Shown one piece after another: positions 54,923-63,970 of a stretch of 64,000 bases of DNA. The notes beneath the pieces are model-generated. The model was not told the DNA's origin, made no database searches, and saw only the letters and a program-made list of their open reading frames with translations. This stretch comes from Acidimicrobiales bacterium. GTDB lineage: Bacteria; Actinomycetota; Acidimicrobiia; Acidimicrobiales; SZUA-35. How positions within the stretch are numbered: the stretch's first letter is position 1; the number at the start of each line of letters is the position of its first letter. The stretch spans positions 344,402 to 408,401 of the forward strand of contig JANQPB010000022.1 in assembly GCA_028285495.1 (NCBI GenBank). Direction: 5' to 3'. The position numbers and the translations under genes were made by a program.

Positions 54923-56785
54923 TCAGCGGGTCAGACCCCGCGACTTCTCGTAGACCGCGTCGGCCACCTTGTCCGGCAGCCAGCTCAGCTCCCGGAGCTC
55001 GCCGAGCTCCGCCTTCCTGACCGCCTTGACCCCGCCGAGCTCCTTCACCAGCCGCTTGCGCCTGGTCGGGCCGAGTCCAGGTATGTCGTCGAGGAACGAC
55101 TTGGTCATGCGCTTCTGGCGGAGCTGGCGGTGGTAGGTGATGGCGAAGCGGTGTGACTCGTCCCGGAGCCGCTGGAGCAGGTAGAGCGCCTCGGACTTGC
55201 GGGGGATGACGATCGGGTCCGAGCGTCCGGGAACGAACACCTCTTCGAACTGCTTGGCCAGGGCGCAGACCGGGATCTCGTCGGTCAGACCGAGGTCCTC
55301 GAGCACCCGGACGGCGACGTTCAGCTGGCCCTTGCCGCCGTCGACCATCAGCAGCTGTGGCGGATACTGGAACTTGCCCCGCTCCGCGACCGGCTTCCCC
55401 CGGTCCTCGACGTAGTTGCTGAGCCGCCGGGTCAGCACCTCCTCCATCGCCGCGTAGTCGTCGCTCTGGTCGACGGTGCGGACCTTGAACCGCCGGTACT
55501 CCCGCTTGGCCGCCAGGCCGTCCTCGACCACCACCATCGAGCCGACGTAGTCGGTTCCCTGCAGGTGGCTCATGTCGTAGCACTCGATCCGCAGCGGCGA
55601 GTGCGGGAGGTCGAGCCAGTGCTGGAGCTCGTTGAGCGCCTTGGCCCGCGAGTTGTGGTCGGTGGCCCGCCGCAACCGGTGGCGGGTGAACTCCTCCTCG
55701 GCGTTCTGGGTGACCGTGGCCAGCAGCTCCCGCTTGTCGCCCCGCTGCGGCACCCTGATCTGGACCTTGGACCCACGGAGCAGCGTCAGCCACTCCCGGT
55801 ACAGCTCGGCGTCCGAGCAGTCCAACGGCAACAGCACGACCTTCGGCATGCCCTGGACCGGGGGCTCGTCGTAGAGGCCCTCCACGATCTTGTCCATCAG
55901 CTCGGCGTCGGTCAGGGCCTCGACCTTGTCGACGACGAACTTCCGCTGACCCATCACCCGCCCCCGGCGGACGAAGAACACGAAGACCGCGGCCTCCAGA
56001 TCGTCCTGGGCAACGCCGATGACGTCGAGGTCCTCGTTGCGGTCGGCGACCATCTGTTGCTTCTCGACCGCCTTGCGGACCGTGGCCAGGCGGTCACGGA
56101 TCCGGGCCGCCTTCTCGAACTCGAGCCCATCGGCGGCCTCGGTCATCTCCTGCTCGAGCTTCGCGATGACCGGCTCGGTGTCGCCGTCGAGGAACTGGCA
56201 CAGCTCGTCGACCAGCTCGTCGTACTCGACGTGGCTGATCTCGCCGACGCAGGGGGCCGAGCACTTCTCGATGTGGTACAGCAGGCATGGCTTGCCGAGC
56301 TTGGCGTGACGATCGAGCTTGTTGTCGGTGCAGGTCCGGACCGGGAAGGTCCGGAGCAGTAGATCGAGGGTGTCGCGAATGGCGTAGGCGTGGGCGTAGG
56401 GGCCGAAGTACCGGGTGCCCTTTCGCTTGGCCCCCCGCATGACCCGGGCCCTCGGCCACTCGTCCGACTCGGTCACGGCCAGGTACGGGTAGGACTTGTC
56501 GTCGACCAGGCGGACGTTGAACCGGGGCCGGTGCTCCTTGATGAGGTTGTACTCCAGCATCAGCGCCTCGACGTCGTTGCGGACCTGGATCCACTCGACC
56601 GACTCGGCGGTGGCCACCATCTGGGCCGTGCGGGGATGGAGGTTGACGGGATTCTGGAAGTAGCTCCCAACCCGGGACCGGAGCGAGCTGGCCTTGCCGA
56701 CGTAGATCACCCGACCGTCGGCGTCCTTGAACTGGTAGGAGCCCGGGGCGTCGGGGATCGTGCCGGAGGGAGGGCGGGTGACCAC
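54923..56785 (-). CDS. uvrC: Excinuclease ABC subunit C
   Basis: A 620-residue nucleotide-excision-repair nuclease making both incisions around a lesion. It has the GIY-YIG domain (GSYQFKDADGRVIYVGKA, 15-32), the UvrB-contact region (~200-240, LEQEMTEAADGLEFEKAARIRDRL), the RNase H-like C-domain (ECYDMSHLQGT, LMVDGGKGQLN) and a final helix-hairpin-helix (IPGLGPTRRKRLVKELGGVKAV). The GTG at 56785 follows TAGGCT by 6 nt. It usually precedes rapZ in actinobacteria; here about 7 kb of other genes intervenes. Confidence 0.96.
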   Translation of the reverse strand: MVTRPPSGTIPDAPGSYQFKDADGRVIYVGKASSLRSRVGSYFQNPVNLHPRTAQMVATAESVEWIQVRNDVEALMLEYNLIKEHRPRFNVRLVDDKSYPYLAVTESDEWPRARVMRGAKRKGTRYFGPYAHAYAIRDTLDLLLRTFPVRTCTDNKLDRHAKLGKPCLLYHIEKCSAPCVGEISHVEYDELVDELCQFLDGDTEPVIAKLEQEMTEAADGLEFEKAARIRDRLATVRKAVEKQQMVADRNEDLDVIGVAQDDLEAAVFVFFVRRGRVMGQRKFVVDKVEALTDAELMDKIVEGLYDEPPVQGMPKVVLLPLDCSDAELYREWLTLLRGSKVQIRVPQRGDKRELLATVTQNAEEEFTRHRLRRATDHNSRAKALNELQHWLDLPHSPLRIECYDMSHLQGTDYVGSMVVVEDGLAAKREYRRFKVRTVDQSDDYAAMEEVLTRRLSNYVEDRGKPVAERGKFQYPPQLLMVDGGKGQLNVAVRVLEDLGLTDEIPVCALAKQFEEVFVPGRSDPIVIPRKSEALYLLQRLRDESHRFAITYHRQLRQKRMTKSFLDDIPGLGPTRRKRLVKELGGVKAVRKAELGELRELSWLPDKVADAVYEKSRGLTR

Positions 56786-56791
56786 GTTCCC

Positions 56792-56797
56792 AGCCTA
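56792..56797 (-). promoter_or_regulatory. -10 box, leaderless-type, uvrC
   Basis: TAGGCT on the minus strand is followed by 6 nt (GGGAAC) and the GTG start of uvrC, with no Shine-Dalgarno. Confidence 0.5.
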
Positions 56798-56829
56798 GGT
56801 GGTCGGCCGACCCCCGCAGGGACCCGCGC

Positions 56830-58212
56830 TCAGCCGGCTCGACGGTCGGCGGGAGCGCTCGGCCCGCCGGTCGTCGCAGCCGGCGACACCCTCGCCCGGC
56901 CGGCGACGGTGTCGGCGGTGGCAGCGGCGGCGCTCGAGATACTCGGCCGGTGCTCGCCACCGCCGATGACGCCGGCGGCCACCCACACCAGGCCCCCGAG
57001 GGCCATGCCCGTGGCCCAACCGACGACGACCGCCGACGGCCCGGCGACGGCGACCGCGAGGAAGACACCGGCCCACTCCAGGGCCAGTTCGGCGAGCCGG
57101 AGCCGGACGGGTCCGACCGGACGGCGCCCGAAGCCGATCCCCTCGGCCAGCGGTCGGATCACGACGGTGGTGACCGCCACGACGGCGCCCCAGCCGACCA
57201 CCTCGGCGGTCTCGCCGAGGTGGACCGGGTCGGCCACCGTGGCGACGGCGGCGACCGTGGCGGCGGCGATGGCGGATGCGCCGACGCCGTACCAGCAGAC
57301 GAGCCGGAGCACGAAGCGGTCGAGCGCCGTCGACGCCGGCTCGTCGCCGGGTCGGCTCCCGGCCTCGGCCGCCCGCTGCATCGCCGGCAGCACGACGAGG
57401 CGCAGGCCGGCGAACAACGTCAGCATCGGCGTGAAGGGCAGCAGCGCGGCCTTCAGCAGGCCGGCGGCCGACGGGTCGACGACGGTGGCGACCACGATCG
57501 GCAGCACGTTCCGGGCGGCGATGAGCAGGCCGTGACTGCGGCGGCGCTGATGAAGGCGTCGGGCCTCGACGGGCCAACGAGCCGGGGCGGTTCCGGCGGT
57601 TTCGGCGGTTCCGACGACCGTCGTGGCGAGTCGGCGGGCGAGCACGGCGGCAACGGCGGCGCTGATCAGCCCGCCACCGAGCCAGGCCAGCACGACCGGC
57701 TCGGGCTCGACCGGACCGCCGGCGACGAGGGCGGCCAGCCCGATGCCGCTGGCTGCGAGCCACAGGCCGTCGAGGGCGACAGCGACCCGGGGGCGGCCGG
57801 CGCTCCAGGCCAGATTGCGAACCCCGTCCTGGGCGATCAGCGCCGGCAAGGCGACGGCGACGGCCGCCGTCGTCGGCCCGTCGGCCTCGACCAGCCGTCC
57901 GACGATCACCGTCAGCCCGGCTGCGGTGAGCCCGATCGCACCGTGGCGACGCCGAGCCCAGGCCCAGCTGAAGTCCCGCCCGGCGTCGCCGCCGAGGCGT
58001 CCGTTGGCCACGAGCGGCTCGGAGATCAGCGACCGGGACAACGCCAGTGCCAGGTGGTAGACCCCGAGCACGGCGACGAATCGACCGAATCGGTTGGTGT
58101 CGGTCGACGCCAGCAGCCCGACGTAGAGGGCGAGGTTGGTGGCGCTGGAGGCGACCTGGGCGGTGGCGGCCCACCACACCCGTCGTCCCAAGCGGCGCTC
58201 GTCAGCGTCCAT
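56830..58212 (-). CDS. Flippase-like multi-helix membrane protein
   Basis: A 460-residue inner-membrane protein with about 12 hydrophobic segments, starting WWAATAQVASSATNLALYVGLLA and FGRFVAVLGVYHLALALSRSL, the pattern of Wzx/oligosaccharide flippases (MurJ/MATE-like fold). The adjacent sulfotransferase, GT4 glycosyltransferase and sugar-phosphate transferase suggest that it moves a lipid-linked glycan across the membrane. The C-terminal ~30 residues are a basic tail. The sequence is divergent and family assignment rests on topology and context. Confidence 0.65.
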   Translation of the reverse strand: MDADERRLGRRVWWAATAQVASSATNLALYVGLLASTDTNRFGRFVAVLGVYHLALALSRSLISEPLVANGRLGGDAGRDFSWAWARRRHGAIGLTAAGLTVIVGRLVEADGPTTAAVAVALPALIAQDGVRNLAWSAGRPRVAVALDGLWLAASGIGLAALVAGGPVEPEPVVLAWLGGGLISAAVAAVLARRLATTVVGTAETAGTAPARWPVEARRLHQRRRSHGLLIAARNVLPIVVATVVDPSAAGLLKAALLPFTPMLTLFAGLRLVVLPAMQRAAEAGSRPGDEPASTALDRFVLRLVCWYGVGASAIAAATVAAVATVADPVHLGETAEVVGWGAVVAVTTVVIRPLAEGIGFGRRPVGPVRLRLAELALEWAGVFLAVAVAGPSAVVVGWATGMALGGLVWVAAGVIGGGEHRPSISSAAAATADTVAGRARVSPAATTGGPSAPADRRAG

Positions 58213-58360
58213 CGTCCTCCGGGAGGTGCCTGCGGTGCGATCCGGTCGCCCCTCCCGTCGGCCGGCCGTCGGCCGGCGTGAGCGACGTCGACGTCACCCG
58301 AGGCGAGACGGACCCGCAGGGACGGCTCGACCATCGGCCGCGTCTGCCGATGGAGGGGGC

Positions 58361-59413
58361 GTGACCGCACCATTCGTCACCGCTCCCGGGCCGACGCTCG
58401 GACCCGATCGGCGTCTGGTCTACATCGCCGGCTACGGCCGGAGCGGCTCGACCGTGCTCGACATCGCGCTGTCCTGCCACCCCCGGCTCGAGGGTCTCGG
58501 TGAGCTGGCTGCGGTCTTCGGTGCGGTTGCCGGCCACGCGACCGCCGAGCGGACGGCCGTCGAGCACCGGGTCGCCACCGCCGCTCGGCTCGCCATCGGC
58601 GGTCCGGCCCCCTCGACCGGCGCCGGGGCGGCGGGGTCCGACGACCGACGGCTGTTGGCCGCCGACCGGCTGGTCCGCCGACTCGAGCGGCTGCTGCCGG
58701 GCCCCTGGCCGTGGCCCCATCAGCGGACCCGGTACCGCGAGCTGCAGACGCACCTGCTGTGCCAGCTCTTCGACGAGACCGGGGCCGATGGACTCGTCGA
58801 CTCCTCCAAGACCTCGTGGCTGCGGACCTGGCGCCTCGCGCTGCTGGCCCCCGTCGTCCCCCGGACCGACTGCATCGTCCTCGTGCGGGGGCTGCCGGAC
58901 GTCGTCGCCTCCGTGCGTCGAGGCCACGGGGAGACGCTCGAGCACCAGCGCCTCCCGACGTCTCGCGCCGTGCTCGGGTGGGCGGTGGCCACCGCGTCGG
59001 CCGTGGTGGTCGGGCGGCTGGTCTGCGGGCCCGATCGGACGCGCCTGGTGCGCCACGACCGCTTCGTGGCCGATCCGGGCGGTCAGCTGGCGGCGATCTT
59101 CGACTGGCTCGACCTCGACCCCGCCCCGGCGGCGATCGCGGCCGGCCTGACCAACGGCTTCGAGCCACGACACCAGCTGGTCGGCAACCGGGTTCGCTCG
59201 ACGGGGCGGATCGAGGTGAGACGGCCGGCCGGGCCGCCGGCTCGCCTTCCCGTGCTCACCCGGGCGGTCGTCGTGGCCGTGGCCAAGCTGGTCGACCTCG
59301 TCGTCCTGCGACACGTCCAGCCGATCACTCCCCCGGCGGTCACCGCCCGGCCGGACGACGACGCCGACCTCGATCCGCCGGGGCCGGTCCCGACCGAGCG
59401 CCGTTCGGCCTAG
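58361..59413 (+). CDS. Sulfotransferase family protein
   Basis: A 350-residue protein with the PAPS 5'-phosphosulfate loop YIAGYGRSGSTVLDIAL near residue 20, a DSSKTSWLRTW segment near 147, and the 3'-phosphate-binding IVLVRGLPDVVASVRRG near 170. It would transfer sulfate from PAPS to a hydroxyl, probably of a glycan or lipid. GGAGGGGG lies just before the GTG at 58361. Its last 74 nt overlap the 3' end of the converging glycosyltransferase gene, so one of the two tails may be dispensable. Confidence 0.78.
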   Translation: MTAPFVTAPGPTLGPDRRLVYIAGYGRSGSTVLDIALSCHPRLEGLGELAAVFGAVAGHATAERTAVEHRVATAARLAIGGPAPSTGAGAAGSDDRRLLAADRLVRRLERLLPGPWPWPHQRTRYRELQTHLLCQLFDETGADGLVDSSKTSWLRTWRLALLAPVVPRTDCIVLVRGLPDVVASVRRGHGETLEHQRLPTSRAVLGWAVATASAVVVGRLVCGPDRTRLVRHDRFVADPGGQLAAIFDWLDLDPAPAAIAAGLTNGFEPRHQLVGNRVRSTGRIEVRRPAGPPARLPVLTRAVVVAVAKLVDLVVLRHVQPITPPAVTARPDDDADLDPPGPVPTERRSA

Positions 59414-60641
59414 CGTCAGCGCCGGCCGTCGGCTGCCGCTCACCGCCACCGCCGGACCCGGGATCGGGGGCGGCGGTGGCGACCCCTCGACCGACCCGCA
59501 GCCACAGGCGATGCAGGTCGGACCGCATCCGCTCGGCGGTGTACCCGGCGGCGAGCCGCCTGGCCTCGGCCGCCCAGGCCTGCGTGAGATCCGGCCGCCG
59601 ACGGGTGTCGGCGATCGCCTCCGCCAGCGCGACGACGTCACCGGGCGGCACCAGGCGTCCGGATCGTCCTGGCCGAATCAACTCGCTGGTACTGCCGACG
59701 TCGCTGGCGACGACCGGGACGCCGGCCGATGCCGCCTCGACCACGGAGCGGGGCAGGCCCTCCCAGCGGGAGGCGTTGACGGCGAGATCGAAGCCGGTGG
59801 CCAACCGCGGGCCGTCTGCCCGAGCGCCGAGCAGGCGGATGTCGAGCCCCGGGTTGGCGGCGACCGCCGCCTCGATCGCCGGTCGTCGGGGACCGTCGCC
59901 GACGAGCACGAGCGTGCCGTCCTCCGGCGCCAGCCCGGCGAAGGCGGCCACGAGCGCCGCCTGGTCCTTCTGGGCCGCGAGACGGCCGACCATGCCGACG
60001 ACCCACCGCCCATCGACGCCGAGCTCCCGCCGGACGGCGTCTCGCTGCCCGGCGTCTGGTGGCTCGATGCCGCTGCGGATCAGGTGGTACTGGTCGGCCC
60101 GGCCGATCCCCAGTCGGAGACCGCGCTCGAGGTCGTCGGCGCCGACGACGACGAGCGCCGCCGTCAGGCGAGCCAGCAGCCGCTCGAGTGCCACCACCGA
60201 TCGTCGGGCGATCGGTCCGCCGGCGTCGAGCGGTCCCCAACCGTGCACCGTGTGGACGCAGGGGACGCGGGCGATCGCTGCGGCGAGGCGACCGAGGACT
60301 CCGGCCTTCGAGGAGTGGGTGTGGACGACGTCCGGCCGCTCGGCCCGCAGGTGGGCCACCAGCCATCGGAGGGCCAGGGCGTCGTCGACCGGCCGGATCG
60401 AGCGGCGCATGGCGGGGACGACGTCGATGGCGACCCCGGCGGTCGCCCGGTCGTCCCAGAAGCTGCCCTCGCCGGTGGTGTCGGCCCCGGTCAGCACCCG
60501 CACATCGAGCGGCGGCGTCCCGTCCTGGCCGGGTGGGACCTCGGTCGACGAGGCCAGGACGGTGGCCTGGGCACCGCCTCGGGCCAGCGTCGTGACGATC
60601 TGCACGACCCGGAGTGGCGGCGTCGGCCGGTCGGTCGTCAT
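59340..60641 (-). CDS. GT4-family glycosyltransferase
   Basis: A 433-residue GT-B enzyme. The N-domain starts VVQIVTTLARGGAQATVL, and the donor-binding part includes VGMVGRLAAQKDQAALVAAFA and NASRWEGLPRSVVEAASAGVPVVASDVGS with the conserved Glu. It probably adds a hexose during exopolysaccharide assembly. Its stop overlaps the next (minus) gene region by a few bases at the start, indicating an operon with the sugar-phosphate transferase. The C-terminal ~40 residues are Arg/Pro/Gly-rich and overlap the sulfotransferase gene. Confidence 0.85.
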   Translation of the reverse strand: MTTDRPTPPLRVVQIVTTLARGGAQATVLASSTEVPPGQDGTPPLDVRVLTGADTTGEGSFWDDRATAGVAIDVVPAMRRSIRPVDDALALRWLVAHLRAERPDVVHTHSSKAGVLGRLAAAIARVPCVHTVHGWGPLDAGGPIARRSVVALERLLARLTAALVVVGADDLERGLRLGIGRADQYHLIRSGIEPPDAGQRDAVRRELGVDGRWVVGMVGRLAAQKDQAALVAAFAGLAPEDGTLVLVGDGPRRPAIEAAVAANPGLDIRLLGARADGPRLATGFDLAVNASRWEGLPRSVVEAASAGVPVVASDVGSTSELIRPGRSGRLVPPGDVVALAEAIADTRRRPDLTQAWAAEARRLAAGYTAERMRSDLHRLWLRVGRGVATAAPDPGSGGGGERQPTAGADARPNGARSGPAPADRGRRRRPAGR

Positions 60642-62173
60642 CGCCCGTGCCCGCCGACCACGCCCCGAAGGGTCCGCCAGATGATCCGGGCGTCGAGGGC
60701 GAGGCTCTGGCGCCGGAGGTAGTAGAAGTCGTACTGGAGTTTCTCGAAGGCGTCGCGCTCGGCCGCGGCGTAGCCCTGCTTGACCTGGGCCCAGCCGGTC
60801 AGACCCGGTCGGACGATGTGGCGGACGTCGTAGAACGCCAGCTTGTCGCCGAGCTCGACCACGTAGTGGGGCTGCTCGGGACGAGGCCCCACCACCGACA
60901 GGTCACCCCGCAAGATGTTGACGACCTGCGGCAGCTCGTCGAGGTGGGTCCGCCGGAGGAAGCCACCGAGGGGCGTGATGCGGCGATCGCCGACCTCGGT
61001 CCAGGCGCCGGCGCCGACCGGGCCCGCGGCGGCAGGCCGCGGCACCGCCGGGCCGCCGGCCCGAGGCGTTGCCGGCTCGGTTTCGGGCCCGGACCACAGC
61101 CCGGACTCGGGCTCGGGCATCATGGTCCGCAGCTTCAGGATCTCGAACGGCTCGCCGTTGCGCCCGATCCTCGTCTGGCGGAACCAGAGCGGGCCGGGAT
61201 TGAGCCAGCGGTTGGCCAGCGCCACCGCGGCCACCAGCGGAACCAGGGCGATGACCCCGATGGTCGCAAGCGACAGGTCGAGCACCCGCTTGACCCGCCC
61301 GTACCGGGCCCGGTGCAGCTCGCCGATGTCGAACAGCAGCGAGACCCTGGCCAGCTCGGCGTGGGGCAGCTTGCCGATCCACTGTTCGTAGAACAGCGAC
61401 AGCGTCCGCACCCGCACGCCCGAGCGGTGCAGGTCGGCCGCCTGCTCGACGGTGGCCGGATGGGCCTGGGCCGCAGTGTCGAGCACGACGATCGTGGCCC
61501 GGGCCTCGGTCGCTCGTCGATGGAGCAGCGGGTCGGTCCCGGCCCGGACGAGGTCATCGAGCGACAACCAACCGACCAGCGAGGCCGGCACCTCGGGGCC
61601 GCCGGCCAGGTCGACCTCCAGGTTGACCCGGTCCTCGGGCCGCTCGACCACGAGGAAGACCCGGTCCCTGGTCGCCGCCCAGGCGTCGGCGTCGCGGCTG
61701 AGGTTCCAGGCCAGGACGGTCCACACGGGCAGGACCAGGCCGAGGATCATCGACGACGATCGGGGCAGCAGCGGGGTGGCGAGGACCGCCTGGAAGGCCG
61801 AGATCACGCTGAAGGCGGCGACCGTCGCCCCGATGCCCCGGAGCGCGGCGCCCGAGCGGGACGTGGCCAGCTCGGGCAGGCCGACCGCGTAGGCGATCGT
61901 GAGCAGTGCAAGGGCGAACACCGCCCACCAGCGACTGGCCGGCGAGCCGACGAACGGGTACGGCTCGGGAGCCAGCCGGGTGGCGTGGAGCCAACCGGCG
62001 GCGACGACCAGTGCGACGACGCCGGCGTTGAACAGCGGCTTGGCGGCGAGGCGCACGGTCAGAGGCCAACGGACGACGGCATGGACCTCCGATCGGCCGG
62101 GCGAGCCGGGCCCTGAGCCCGATCGCGGGTCGGCCCGGCGCTCACGGTGCGACGGCCGGCGCCGATGGGACAC
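60638..62173 (-). CDS. Polyprenyl-phosphate sugar-1-phosphate transferase (WcaJ/CpsE type)
   Basis: A 511-residue membrane enzyme that starts exopolysaccharide synthesis by loading a sugar-1-phosphate onto undecaprenyl phosphate. It has four to five N-terminal helices, a CoA-binding-like middle, and the catalytic domain with KRVLDLSLATIGVIALVP, QTRIGRNGEPFEILKLRTM, RRTHLDELPQVVNILRGDLSVVGPRPE and PGLTGWAQV. The start is uncertain: the GTG at 62173 is 1 nt from the divergent gene's ATG, and a GTG at 62056 without a clear ribosome-binding site is the alternative. Confidence 0.85.
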   Translation of the reverse strand: MSHRRRPSHRERRADPRSGSGPGSPGRSEVHAVVRWPLTVRLAAKPLFNAGVVALVVAAGWLHATRLAPEPYPFVGSPASRWWAVFALALLTIAYAVGLPELATSRSGAALRGIGATVAAFSVISAFQAVLATPLLPRSSSMILGLVLPVWTVLAWNLSRDADAWAATRDRVFLVVERPEDRVNLEVDLAGGPEVPASLVGWLSLDDLVRAGTDPLLHRRATEARATIVVLDTAAQAHPATVEQAADLHRSGVRVRTLSLFYEQWIGKLPHAELARVSLLFDIGELHRARYGRVKRVLDLSLATIGVIALVPLVAAVALANRWLNPGPLWFRQTRIGRNGEPFEILKLRTMMPEPESGLWSGPETEPATPRAGGPAVPRPAAAGPVGAGAWTEVGDRRITPLGGFLRRTHLDELPQVVNILRGDLSVVGPRPEQPHYVVELGDKLAFYDVRHIVRPGLTGWAQVKQGYAAAERDAFEKLQYDFYYLRRQSLALDARIIWRTLRGVVGGHGR

Positions 62174-62174
62174 G

Positions 62175-62858
62175 ATGTCGGTCCACCTCGACTACGACGA
62201 GCCCGTCCTCGGCTACCACCGGACGGTGGCGTCCCTCGCCGCCGATCGGGCCGGACCGGGTGGCTCCGTCGCCGACTTCGGCTGCGGCCCGGGCCAGATC
62301 CTCGGCCAGCTGGCCGCCCTGCGGGCCGACCTCCGGCTGGTCGGGGTCGACGGCGACGACGAGTGTCTCCGCCGGGCGGCGCAGCGATGCCAGGCCGCCG
62401 ACCTCGTCCTGGCCGATCTCGAGGCCCCCGACGGTGCGATGCTCGGCGGGCCGTTCGACGTGATCGTGTCGTCCCACGCCCTCGAGCACCTGGCCGACCC
62501 GGTGGCGGCGCTGGCCTCCTGGGCCAAGCTGCTGGCGCCGGGAGGCTGCCTGGTGATCGCCGTGCCCAACTCGCTCCAGCCGATCATGCTGGCCCGGGCC
62601 CTCGTCGGCCGGCCGAAGGCCAACGAGGGGCACTACTACATCTGGGACCGGGCCACGTTCGACAACTTCTGCCGGCTCGCCGGCTTCTCGATCGTCGACC
62701 GGGCGCTCGACTACGTGCCGCTGGTACCGGTTCGGGTCCGCCGGCGGCTTCCGGGCCTGGCCGGCGTCGAGCGAGCGCTGCTCCGACCGCTCCCCCAGTT
62801 CGCCAACTCCCACATCGTCGTGCTGGAGCCGGCGGCCCGCCACGCCGCGCTCAACTAG
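62175..62858 (+). CDS. SAM-dependent methyltransferase (class I)
   Basis: A 227-residue methyltransferase with motif I VADFGCGPGQILGQLA near residue 32, the acidic VGVDGDDEC near 57, LADLEAPDG, and FDVIVSSHALEHLADP near 97. The C-terminal DRATFDNFCRLAGFSIVDRAL resembles enzymes acting on sugars or lipids, consistent with the exopolysaccharide genes beside it. Its TAG stop is part of the CTAG duplicated by the adjacent insertion sequence, so the element sits exactly at its end without changing the protein. Confidence 0.85.
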   Translation: MSVHLDYDEPVLGYHRTVASLAADRAGPGGSVADFGCGPGQILGQLAALRADLRLVGVDGDDECLRRAAQRCQAADLVLADLEAPDGAMLGGPFDVIVSSHALEHLADPVAALASWAKLLAPGGCLVIAVPNSLQPIMLARALVGRPKANEGHYYIWDRATFDNFCRLAGFSIVDRALDYVPLVPVRVRRRLPGLAGVERALLRPLPQFANSHIVVLEPAARHAALN

Positions 62859-62876
62859 ATGGTTAGTTCCGAGGGG

Positions 62877-63788
62877 TCAGTGGTCGTAGGCGAGGAGTGA
62901 GCGGGCGGGTCCGGGTTGTGTGGTGGTTTCGTTGTGCCAGATGGCGGCGGTGAGGGCGAGGAGGCGTTGGAGGACTCGAGCGCAGACGCCGGGTTTGGTG
63001 CGTCCTCCGTGGCGTTCGAGGTCGAGTTGGGCCTTGAGTGTTTGGTTGACGGACTCGATGATCTGACGGAACGGGCGGAGGAACCGTTGGTGTGGTCGGG
63101 GTTTGTCGTTGCCGAAGGTTGGGCGGATGAGGGTGATGCCGGCTGCGGTGAGGGTGTCCTCGAAGCTGGCCCGGCGGTAGCCCTTGTCGGCCATGAGGAT
63201 CTGTCCGGGGCGGTGCAGCTCGGGGTCGAGGGCGATCATGTCCAAGGCGGTGTCACGTTCGTCGGTCTTGGCGCCGGTGAGGGCGTAGGCGACCGGGAGC
63301 CCGGATGGGGTGACGATGAGGTGGAGCCGGAGTCCCCAGAAGAATCGTGAGTGTGATGCGCAGTAGCCGTAGGTGGCCCAGCCGGCCAGGTCGGATCGCT
63401 TGGTCGTTTCGGGGCTGCGGCCGCACTCGACTGGGGTTGAGTCCACCAGCCAGAGATCGTCGTTCCAGGATGGGCAGGCCCGGGCCAGGTGGGCGATGAG
63501 GTACTGCAAGAGCGCTCCGGCGCGTCGTAGCCGCTTGTTGTAACCGGGCCGGTCGGGGATGTAGGGGAACCAGGGGCGGAGGTGAGCCTGGGCGTAGCGG
63601 ATGAAGCGGGCCTCGGAGGTGAATCCCAACAGGGCCTGCAGCACCGCAAGGGTCAACAATTCTGCATCGCTCAGCTTCGGGGAGATGCCGACCGTCGGCC
63701 GTTCCGGGGCCCACTCGGGGTGGTCGATGAGGAGATCGTCGATGGTGACGTAGAGTCGAGTCGCGAGGGGGTCCAGGTCAGGGTTCAT
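62877..63788 (-). CDS. IS982-family transposase
   Basis: A 303-residue DDE transposase from the ATG at 63788 (MNPDLDPLATRLYVTIDDLL). Acidic residues lie in LWLVDSTPVECG, ILMADKGYRRASFE and FRQIIESVNQTLKAQ, the expected D-D-E order. The open frame runs 21 codons further upstream, but the ATG at 63788 is the family start. The gene appears intact. Confidence 0.85.
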   Translation of the reverse strand: MNPDLDPLATRLYVTIDDLLIDHPEWAPERPTVGISPKLSDAELLTLAVLQALLGFTSEARFIRYAQAHLRPWFPYIPDRPGYNKRLRRAGALLQYLIAHLARACPSWNDDLWLVDSTPVECGRSPETTKRSDLAGWATYGYCASHSRFFWGLRLHLIVTPSGLPVAYALTGAKTDERDTALDMIALDPELHRPGQILMADKGYRRASFEDTLTAAGITLIRPTFGNDKPRPHQRFLRPFRQIIESVNQTLKAQLDLERHGGRTKPGVCARVLQRLLALTAAIWHNETTTQPGPARSLLAYDH

Positions 63789-63866
63789 ACGCTGCGTCCC
63801 TTCGGGGATCAGGGTTTGTTGAAGCCCCCTGATCGTGGACACCCTCGCCACGCAAGTGGTGGATAA

Positions 63867-63883
63867 TCGCGCGCAGCGCGCGA
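63867..63883. repeat. Perfect GC palindrome near the IS982 end
   Basis: TCGCGCGC-A-GCGCGCGA, 8-bp arms around one base, between the transposase start and the outer end of the element. It may block transcription entering from outside. Confidence 0.5.
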
Positions 63884-63970
63884 CACCTTGGAACTACTCG
63901 TCTAGCAGGGTGCTGAAGTTCGGCTGATTGGGGCTCGCGGTCTGGGCCGGGATGGAAAATACTGGTGGGC

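Larger units (their letters stand above)
62859..63901 (-). mobile_element. IS982-type insertion sequence
   Basis: A ~1043-bp element. The ends are imperfect inverted repeats (ATGGTTAGTTCCGAGG and its counterpart ACGAGTAGTTCCAAGG), flanked by CTAG at 62855-62858 and 63902-63905 as a probable target duplication. It carries one transposase gene. Confidence 0.75.
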
